A stretch of 5,424 bases of DNA from positions 1 through 5,424 of the forward strand of contig DRNB01000055.1 in the NCBI GenBank assembly GCA_011375045.1, in the 5' to 3' direction. The translations under genes were made by a program, and so were the position numbers. Shown here piece by piece: positions 1 to 4,522 of the stretch (within the stretch, counting starts at the first letter, position 1; each line of letters opens with the position of its first letter). The stretch is from Aquifex aeolicus (GTDB lineage Bacteria > Aquificota > Aquificia > Aquificales > Aquificaceae). Below the pieces are notes generated by a model that worked only from the letters and a program-made list of their open reading frames with translations, made no database searches and was not told the origin of the DNA.

Positions 1-58
1 CTGCGGGAGGTGCCCCACCTGCATCCAGAGGGAAGAGGCTCTGAAGGGAATCCTTTAG
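1..58 (+). CDS. queC: C-terminal end of a probable 7-cyano-7-deazaguanine synthase (QueC), 5' partial
   Basis: Reading from base 2 there is an open frame of 18 codons ending in TAG at 56-58. The visible peptide, CGRCPTCIQREEALKGIL, has a CxxCxxC zinc-ligand pattern followed by a charged helix. This is how QueC/ExsB proteins end: the family has C-x8-C-x2-C-x2-C near the C terminus, often written CGxCPTCxxRxEAF, and the last three cysteines would be the ones seen here. QueC converts 7-carboxy-7-deazaguanine to preQ0 with ATP and ammonia, for queuosine-type modified bases. The ATPase domain lies outside the window, so the call rests on a short tail, and another small zinc-binding protein remains possible. 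The next gene starts 18 bases downstream on the same strand, which suggests one operon. Confidence 0.5.
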   Translation, partial: CGRCPTCIQREEALKGIL

Positions 59-66
59 ATTATACT

Positions 67-75
67 AAGGGGTGG
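67..75 (+). promoter_or_regulatory. Ribosome binding site of the methyltransferase gene
   Basis: AAGGGGTGG lies just before the ATG at 77. It is purine-rich and can pair with the 16S rRNA tail partly through G-U pairs, but the spacing is short (about 4 bases after AGGGG). It supports the start at 77 and lies in the only real intergenic gap of the window (59-76). Confidence 0.55.
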
Positions 76-76
76 A

Positions 77-1315
77 ATGCAGGCAACCCTTTATCTGGCT
101 GACTCCCGCTCCATGCAGGAGCTTTCTGAGGAAAGCGTGGATCTCGTGGTAACCTCGCCCCCTTACTGGCACATAAAGGATTACGGTGTTGAGGCTCAGA
201 TAGGCTACGGACAGAGTCTTCACGAATACCTGAAAGACCTGTACAGAGTATTCAGGGAATGCTACCGGGTTTTGAAAGCAGGTTCCCGTCTGTGTGTAAA
301 TATAGGGGATCAGTTTGCGAGAAGTGTTGTTTATGGCAGGTATAAGGTGATACCTCTTCATTCAGAGGTTATCTCCATGTGTGAGGATATAGGCTTCGAT
401 TACATGGGGGCGATAATCTGGCAGAAGAAAACAACAATGAACACAACCGGCGGTGCTGTAATAATGGGTAGCTTCCCGTATCCACCCAACGGTATAGTGG
501 AGATAGATTACGAGTTTATTCTGATCTTCAAAAAAGAAGGAAAAAGGAAGATAAGCAAGGATATTAAGGAACGCTCAAAGTTGACTAAAGAAGAGTGGAA
601 GGAATTTTTTTCAGGACACTGGAACGTAGGAGGAGCCCGTCAGATAAATCATGAAGCTGTATTCCCAGACGAGATACCAAAACGTCTTATAAAGATGTTC
701 TCTTTTTACGGAGACACAGTCCTTGATCCCTTTGCAGGGAGCGGGACAACCTTAAAGGTAGCTTTAGAACTCGGCCGCAGAGCTGTAGGATACGAGATAA
801 ATTCGGGGTTTCTGGATGTTATCAGGGAAAAGGTGGGAGCGTTAAATCTGAGAGTAATTGAGAGAGGAAGCGATACACCTTTGAAGCCAGTAGATTACAA
901 ACCCAAGATAAAAGACGCAAAGCCGGTCTTAGAAGAGAAGAAATTAAGGTTTAACGGGGATAGGCTGTATAAGGTTGTGGATATTCTCTCCGAGAACGAG
1001 ATACTCCTTGATACCGGTCTCAGAGTAAAACTCCTAGGTATCCACATACCTGAAGACAGAAAACAGGAAGCCATCTCCTATCTTGAGAGGTACGTTAAGG
1101 GAAAACATATTCTTTTGAAATTTGACCCTGTAATAGAACCCGGAAACAAAAACCATGTTGAAGCTTACGTTTATCTGAAGAATAAGATATTCATAAACCG
1201 CAAAATGATACAGATGGGACTGGCACAGGTATATAAAGGAAAGGATTTCCTTTATAGAAAGAAGTTTCTGGAGGTGGCGGGTGGAGCTTTAAGAGAACTT
1301 GGAGGACCTGTCTGA
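77..1315 (+). CDS. Solitary beta-class DNA (cytosine-N4) methyltransferase fused to a C-terminal SNase-like domain
   Basis: This 412-residue protein probably transfers a methyl group from S-adenosylmethionine to the exocyclic N4 of cytosine in a specific DNA site. Residues 1-258 form the methylase (N6_N4_Mtase family). The catalytic motif IV, TSPPYW, is at 26-31, and the SAM-binding motif I, DPFAGSGTT, is at 217-225, so the order is that of the beta class. The S-P-P-Y form of motif IV is typical of m4C rather than m6A enzymes. The conserved stretch around WQKKTTMNTTGG (115-126) also fits thermophile m4C methylases. The recognition site cannot be read from the sequence. A lysine-rich linker (about 265-290) leads to an SNase-like domain at about 293-405. 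The start fits the usual N terminus of the family. The gene is AT-rich: six hand-counted 60-base lines average about 42% G+C, against 52-62% in single lines of neighbouring genes, which suggests horizontal acquisition. No restriction endonuclease gene is in view. The stop overlaps the pyrD start by one base. Confidence 0.88.
   Translation: MQATLYLADSRSMQELSEESVDLVVTSPPYWHIKDYGVEAQIGYGQSLHEYLKDLYRVFRECYRVLKAGSRLCVNIGDQFARSVVYGRYKVIPLHSEVISMCEDIGFDYMGAIIWQKKTTMNTTGGAVIMGSFPYPPNGIVEIDYEFILIFKKEGKRKISKDIKERSKLTKEEWKEFFSGHWNVGGARQINHEAVFPDEIPKRLIKMFSFYGDTVLDPFAGSGTTLKVALELGRRAVGYEINSGFLDVIREKVGALNLRVIERGSDTPLKPVDYKPKIKDAKPVLEEKKLRFNGDRLYKVVDILSENEILLDTGLRVKLLGIHIPEDRKQEAISYLERYVKGKHILLKFDPVIEPGNKNHVEAYVYLKNKIFINRKMIQMGLAQVYKGKDFLYRKKFLEVAGGALRELGGPV
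953..1291 (+). other. SNase-like (OB-fold) domain at the C terminus of the methyltransferase, probably non-catalytic
   Basis: Residues 293-405 follow the staphylococcal nuclease (thermonuclease) pattern: a strand pair, VKLLGIHIPE (317-326) matching the family's xRLLGIDTPE, a helix with YLERYVKGK (335-343), AYVYL (363-367), then FINRKMIQMGLAQVY (372-386). Aligned by hand with S. aureus nuclease, Arg35 becomes Lys318, the calcium ligand Asp40 becomes His323, Arg87 becomes His360, and only Glu43 is kept (Glu326). Loss of both arginines argues against normal nuclease activity. The domain may instead bind DNA or RNA, as degenerate SN domains do in other proteins; that role is inferred. The alignment is by eye and could be off by a residue or two around 354-360. 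Confidence 0.75.
1301..1306 (+). promoter_or_regulatory. Shine-Dalgarno site of pyrD inside the methyltransferase gene
   Basis: GGAGGA ends 8 bases before the ATG at 1315, an ideal spacing. It lies within the last codons of the methyltransferase gene (the Gly-Gly near its C terminus), so ribosomes finishing that gene stop right at the pyrD start. This fixes the pyrD start and implies coupled translation. Confidence 0.75.
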
Positions 1316-2232
1316 TGCCCGACCTCTCCGTAGAGCTCTTCGGTATCAGATTCAAAAACCCTGTGTGGACTGCAAGCGGAACCTTTGGATACGGACTCGA
1401 AGCGCAGGAACTCTACGATATATCTCAGTTAGGTGCTGTGGTTACAAAGGGGATATCCCTCAAACCCAGACAGGGAAACGAACCCCCCCGCATAGTGGAG
1501 ACGCCCTGCGGGATGCTCAATTCGATAGGTCTTCAGAACCCCGGGGTTGAGAAGTTCCTTACGGATATATATCCGAAAATAGAAAACGTAGATACGAACT
1601 TCATAGTCAACGTATTTGGGGAGACCGAGGAGGAGTATCTCGAGGTTTGCCTCGCCCTCGAATCCGCCGGTAAGATAGTCGCCTATGAGCTCAACGTCTC
1701 CTGTCCTAACGTGAAGCGGGGAGGCATGCTCTTTGGTCACGATCCCTCCCTCCTCGGGTCCCTTGTAAGCAGGATAAAGGGAAAGGTAAGGAAACCCGTT
1801 CTGGTGAAGCTCTCACCCAACGTTACGGATATAACCGAATTTGCGCGCATCTGTGTGGACAACGGAGCGGACGGACTTGTCCTTATAAACACCCTTCTCG
1901 GTATGAGGATAGACGTGAGGAGGGGAAAGCCCTTTCTGGCAAGGGGAATGGGGGGACTCTCGGGACCAGCCCTGCTTCCCGTGGCGGTCAGGATGATATG
2001 GCAGGTCTATGAAAAGCTGGGAGACCGTGTTCCCCTCATTGGGGTAGGTGGAATATCTACCTGGGAGGATGCCCTCGAACACATCTTTGCCGGTGCCTGT
2101 GCGGTGCAGGTGGGAACGGCTAACTTCTTCGACCCCTTCGCCCCCCTCAAGATCCTGAAAGGCTTGAGAAGCTATATGGAGGAAAAGGGAACGGAAAGAT
2201 TCAGCGAGCTCGTCGGGCGAGCGCACAGCTGA
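1315..2232 (+). CDS. pyrD: Dihydroorotate dehydrogenase, class 1B catalytic subunit
   Basis: This 305-residue cytoplasmic FMN enzyme oxidises dihydroorotate to orotate, the fourth step of pyrimidine synthesis. The FMN- and substrate-binding motifs are in order: NPVWTASGTFG (15-25), TKGIS with Lys45, NSIGLQNPG (69-77), ELNVSCPNVK (125-134) with the catalytic base Cys130, VKLSPNV (164-170), INT (191-193), GGLSGPAL (213-220), GVGGI (243-247) and VGTA (266-269). A catalytic cysteine, instead of the serine of class 2, together with NSIGLQNPGVE, points to class 1B. Such enzymes work as a PyrD2-PyrK2 complex that passes electrons to NAD+. No pyrK gene is seen here, so the partner must be elsewhere. 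The length is normal for the family. The ATG shares one base with the TGA of the methyltransferase gene. The TGA at the end directly abuts the stop codon of the convergent reductase gene. Confidence 0.95.
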   Translation: MPDLSVELFGIRFKNPVWTASGTFGYGLEAQELYDISQLGAVVTKGISLKPRQGNEPPRIVETPCGMLNSIGLQNPGVEKFLTDIYPKIENVDTNFIVNVFGETEEEYLEVCLALESAGKIVAYELNVSCPNVKRGGMLFGHDPSLLGSLVSRIKGKVRKPVLVKLSPNVTDITEFARICVDNGADGLVLINTLLGMRIDVRRGKPFLARGMGGLSGPALLPVAVRMIWQVYEKLGDRVPLIGVGGISTWEDALEHIFAGACAVQVGTANFFDPFAPLKILKGLRSYMEEKGTERFSELVGRAHS

Positions 2233-2898
2233 TCACTTGGCAACCTCCCATTCCGTTATCAGTTGCTTCCCCCTGACAAAGTGGGCTCTGAGTCTGAGGT
2301 GGAGGAGGTTCTTCAGCTTTTTAAACCCCTCTCCACCCACGAGGGTGGGAACGTTTTCTCCCCCGACTATGACAGGGAGGTGGATTATTCTGATTTCGTC
2401 CACAACCCCTCTTCTGACGAACTCCCAGTTTACAGAAGCTCCTCCCTCGACCATCAGGGTTTTTATGCCCCTTCTGTAAAGCTCCGGGAGGAGAAGGTCG
2501 AAGTCGACAAGCTCGTCCCCCGCTACGATCACCTCAGCTCCCCTTTCCCTGATCTTCTCGACCCTTTCGGGATCAGCCTTTTCGGTAACAGCTATTACGG
2601 TAGGTGCTTCCTCTGTATTCAGAACGTTGGCATCGAGGGGAACGTTAGCTGTGGAACAGGGTATAATGCGGACGGGGTTTTTACCCTGAACGTATCTGAC
2701 TGTCAGACTCGGGTTGTCCGTCCGCACCGTCTCACAGCCTACCATTATACCGTCCACCTTTGCTCTGATCTCGTGGAGGTATCTGTAAGCCTCCTCGTCC
2801 ATGAGGCTCATAAGCTCTTTGCTGGAAGCTCCTCTGTACAGGGTCAGCTTCCCGTCTATGCTCACCTCCGAGACGATGATCACGTAAGGTCTGCCCAT
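2233..2898 (-). CDS. 2,5-diamino-6-(ribosylamino)-4(3H)-pyrimidinone 5'-phosphate reductase, archaeal-type stand-alone RibD C-domain protein
   Basis: This 221-residue protein belongs to the RibD C-terminal / dihydrofolate-reductase-like family. It should reduce the ribosyl chain of the second riboflavin-pathway intermediate to a ribityl chain with NAD(P)H. Visible motifs are SIDGK (13-17), GIMVGCETVRTDNPSLTVR (50-68; the family form is close to G-x-x-TVxxDxPxLTVR), MVEGGASVNW (149-158), and DEIRIIHLPVIVGG (167-180). It has no N-terminal zinc deaminase domain, unlike bifunctional bacterial RibD. It resembles instead the single-domain enzyme of archaea (MJ0671 type) and yeast Rib7, which act before deamination. 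Whether the genome also has a two-domain RibD cannot be seen. The ATG overlaps the upstream stop codon by one base, and GGAAGGGAG at 2907-2915 is its ribosome binding site. It is the last gene of the cluster, and its stop abuts that of pyrD. Confidence 0.85.
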   Translation of the reverse strand: MGRPYVIIVSEVSIDGKLTLYRGASSKELMSLMDEEAYRYLHEIRAKVDGIMVGCETVRTDNPSLTVRYVQGKNPVRIIPCSTANVPLDANVLNTEEAPTVIAVTEKADPERVEKIRERGAEVIVAGDELVDFDLLLPELYRRGIKTLMVEGGASVNWEFVRRGVVDEIRIIHLPVIVGGENVPTLVGGEGFKKLKNLLHLRLRAHFVRGKQLITEWEVAK

Positions 2899-3521
2899 CA
2901 GTCATACTCCCTTCCGTAGTGCCTGTAAAGGTAGATAACCCTCATCAGAAGAGAGATGAGGGTCAGCAGGGCTATGAGCTTTATGCCAAAGTCCAGTCCG
3001 AGGGGAAAGCTCGCCCTCTCCATAAGGGCGAAGAATATAAGGGTGATGTGGGTTTCGGGTCTGCCAAAGAAGCCCACACCTTCCAAGGGGTCCTCGATCT
3101 TACCCTTAACCCTGCGGGCGAAACCTATCTCGGCGTAAGTTACGGGTTTTATGAAGGAGTGGAGCATGGAAACGGTAACCACCGTTACAGCCACAAAGGG
3201 CGACGCGTAGGCAAAGCCGACCGCTCCCAGAACAAAGCCGTCGACCCACTTATCCGCTATCCAGTCGAAGACAGCTCCGAACTTTGTGGTCCTGTCCGTT
3301 TCCCGGGCTACTATGCCATCTACGAGATCGAATAACCCCGAGAGGACGAAGAAACCGACCGCGGTCAAGATCTTTTCCTGATAAAAAAAGTAGGCGGCGA
3401 CGGTTCCCAGGAAGAGGGATATCAGGGTGATCAGATTGGGATGGATACCCCTGCGGGCTATGGCTACACCGAGGGGAACGTAAAGTTTCTTCAGATTTTC
3501 CCTCTTGCTGGTCAGATTCAT
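2898..3521 (-). CDS. CDP-alcohol phosphatidyltransferase family membrane protein
   Basis: This 207-residue integral membrane enzyme has the full family signature DxxDGxxAR-x8-GxxxDxxxD, with Asp65, Asp68, Gly69, Ala72, Arg73, Gly82, Asp86 and Asp90. These aspartates bind the metal ions and the CDP group. Several hydrophobic segments suit membrane spans, at about 28-47, 51-64, 94-118, 157-169 and 176-197. Members swap CMP from a CDP-linked lipid or alcohol for a second alcohol. The amphipathic N terminus, the HPNLITL stretch before the first span and the C-terminal half resemble archaetidylinositol-phosphate synthase-like and PgsA-like proteins. Candidate acceptors are inositol phosphate and glycerol phosphate; a di-inositol-phosphate (thermolyte) synthase is another possibility. 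Motifs alone do not choose between them. The start overlaps the ilvC stop by four bases (ATGA), and a Shine-Dalgarno site lies at 3527-3535. Confidence 0.85.
   Translation of the reverse strand: MNLTSKRENLKKLYVPLGVAIARRGIHPNLITLISLFLGTVAAYFFYQEKILTAVGFFVLSGLFDLVDGIVARETDRTTKFGAVFDWIADKWVDGFVLGAVGFAYASPFVAVTVVTVSMLHSFIKPVTYAEIGFARRVKGKIEDPLEGVGFFGRPETHITLIFFALMERASFPLGLDFGIKLIALLTLISLLMRVIYLYRHYGREYD
2907..2915 (-). promoter_or_regulatory. Shine-Dalgarno site of the reductase gene
   Basis: On the - strand GGAAGGGAG lies inside the last codons of the CDP-alcohol transferase gene, with 8 bases between GGGAG and the ATG at 2898. It supports the start that overlaps the upstream stop codon in TGATG. 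Confidence 0.65.
2938..2963. repeat. Perfect 9-bp inverted repeat with an 8-base loop, within a coding region
   Basis: The left arm ACCCTCATC (2938-2946) and right arm GATGAGGGT (2955-2963) are exactly complementary. They lie in the 3' end of the CDP-alcohol transferase gene (residues near 187-195), 40 bases upstream of the reductase start on the - strand. In the - strand mRNA the stem is followed by a mixed sequence rather than a U-run, so it is not a standard terminator. It could fold in the mRNA and affect reductase translation, or be chance within leucine- and isoleucine-rich codons. Confidence 0.5.
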
Positions 3522-4519
3522 TTGAGTTCCTTCCCACTGATCCAGGGCATCATCTTCCTCAGTTGTTCTCCGACCTTCTCTATCGGATGCTCTCGGTCCC
3601 TTTCGAGGAGTGCGTGGTAAACAGGTCTACCGGCCCTGTTTTCGAGAACCCATTCCCTGGCGAACTCGCCTCTCCTGATTTCCTCGAGAATTTCCCTCAT
3701 GAGGGGTTTGACGAGGGAGTGTATCCTGTCCCCGCGGGTTACGTCTCCGTATTTGGCTGTGTCGGATATGGAGTACCTCATGCCCGCTATGCCGTACTGG
3801 TATATGAGGTCCACGATGAGCTTGAGTTCGTGGAGGCATTCGAAGTAGGCGACCTCGGGCTGGTAGCCTGCCTCTATCAGAGTTTCGAAACCAGCCTTTA
3901 TAAGAGCGGTAACACCGCCGCACAGAACCGTCTGCTCACCGAAGAGGTCCGTTTCGGTTTCCTCCCTGAAGGTTGTCTCTATCACCCCCGCCCGGGTGGA
4001 TCCTATACCCTTGGCGTAAGCCAGAGCTGTTTCCAGGCACCTGCCCGAGGGGTTCTGGTAAACGGCAACGAGGGCGGGAACACCCTTACCTTCCTCGAAC
4101 ATCCATCTGACGAGGTGCCCGGGTCCCTTGGGAGCTACCATGAATACGTCGACCTCGGGGGGAGGAACAATCTGGCGGAAGTGGATGTTGAATCCGTGGG
4201 CGAAGGCGAGGGTTTTGGTTCCGTCGAGATGAGGTGCCACCTCTTTCCTGTAGAGGTCCGGCTGAACCGTATCGGGCACAAGGAACATCACCACGTCCGC
4301 GTTCCGGGTAGCCTCCGCAGGGGTGAGGACGGTAAAGCCGTCCGCCTCAGCCTTTGGACGGGATCTGCTTCCCTGAGGCAGTCCCACGATTACATCGAGC
4401 CCGCTGTCCCGGAGGTTGAGGGCGTGGGCGTGGCCCTGACTGCCGTAACCGAGGATGGCTATCCTTTTTCCCTTAAGAGGCTGAAGGGAAGCGTCCTCCT
4501 CGTAGTATATCTTAGCCAT
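3518..4519 (-). CDS. ilvC: Ketol-acid reductoisomerase, class I
   Basis: This 333-residue cytoplasmic enzyme rearranges and reduces acetolactate or acetohydroxybutyrate, the second common step of valine, leucine and isoleucine synthesis, using Mg2+ and NAD(P)H. The N-terminal Rossmann domain has GYGSQGHA (24-31) and the cofactor loop GLPQGSRSRPKA (46-57). Catalytic residues are all present: His108 in AHGFNI, Lys131 in APKGPG, the metal ligands Asp191 and Glu195 in TDLFGEQ, Glu227 and Glu231 in FECLHE, and Ser252 in YSISDTA. The length is that of class I, without the duplicated C domain of class II. The cofactor loop lacks the arginine and tryptophan of the common LRxGSxSWxKA form, so its NADPH or NADH preference is open. 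The gene starts 3 bases after hemW and overlaps the next gene by 4 bases. No leader peptide or attenuator is seen, because there is no intergenic space. Confidence 0.97.
   Translation of the reverse strand: MAKIYYEEDASLQPLKGKRIAILGYGSQGHAHALNLRDSGLDVIVGLPQGSRSRPKAEADGFTVLTPAEATRNADVVMFLVPDTVQPDLYRKEVAPHLDGTKTLAFAHGFNIHFRQIVPPPEVDVFMVAPKGPGHLVRWMFEEGKGVPALVAVYQNPSGRCLETALAYAKGIGSTRAGVIETTFREETETDLFGEQTVLCGGVTALIKAGFETLIEAGYQPEVAYFECLHELKLIVDLIYQYGIAGMRYSISDTAKYGDVTRGDRIHSLVKPLMREILEEIRRGEFAREWVLENRAGRPVYHALLERDREHPIEKVGEQLRKMMPWISGKELK
3527..3535 (-). promoter_or_regulatory. Shine-Dalgarno site of the CDP-alcohol transferase gene
   Basis: On the - strand GGGAAGGAA lies in the last ilvC codons; AAGGA is 6 bases from the ATG at 3521. 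It favours this start, which overlaps the ilvC stop as ATGA. Confidence 0.65.
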
Positions 4520-4522
4520 TCT

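Noticed and set aside
61..66. TATACT as a -10 promoter element before the methyltransferase gene
   Set aside because: There is no matching -35 element at the right distance, and a start from it would leave too short a leader to keep the ribosome binding site.
605..611. Run of seven T in the methyltransferase gene as a slippage or phase-variation site
   Set aside because: The frame is intact and the tract is short for slippage; it fits the AT-rich Glu-Phe-Phe-Ser codons.
1483..1489. Run of seven C in pyrD as a phase-variable tract
   Set aside because: The frame is intact, the tract is short, and the gene is a housekeeping one; nothing supports slippage control.
2208..2222. GCTCG/CGAGC hairpin near the pyrD stop as a terminator
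   Set aside because: The stem is only 5 bp and neither strand has a U-run after it.
2263..2919. Open frame of 218 codons on the + strand opposite the reductase gene
   Set aside because: It has no family motif and is fully antisense to a gene with clear conserved motifs, so it is a shadow.
3011..3031. TCGCCCT/AGGGCGA 7-bp inverted repeat in the CDP-alcohol transferase gene
   Set aside because: It lies in mid-coding sequence away from any junction, has no U-run, and is likely chance in GC-rich codons.
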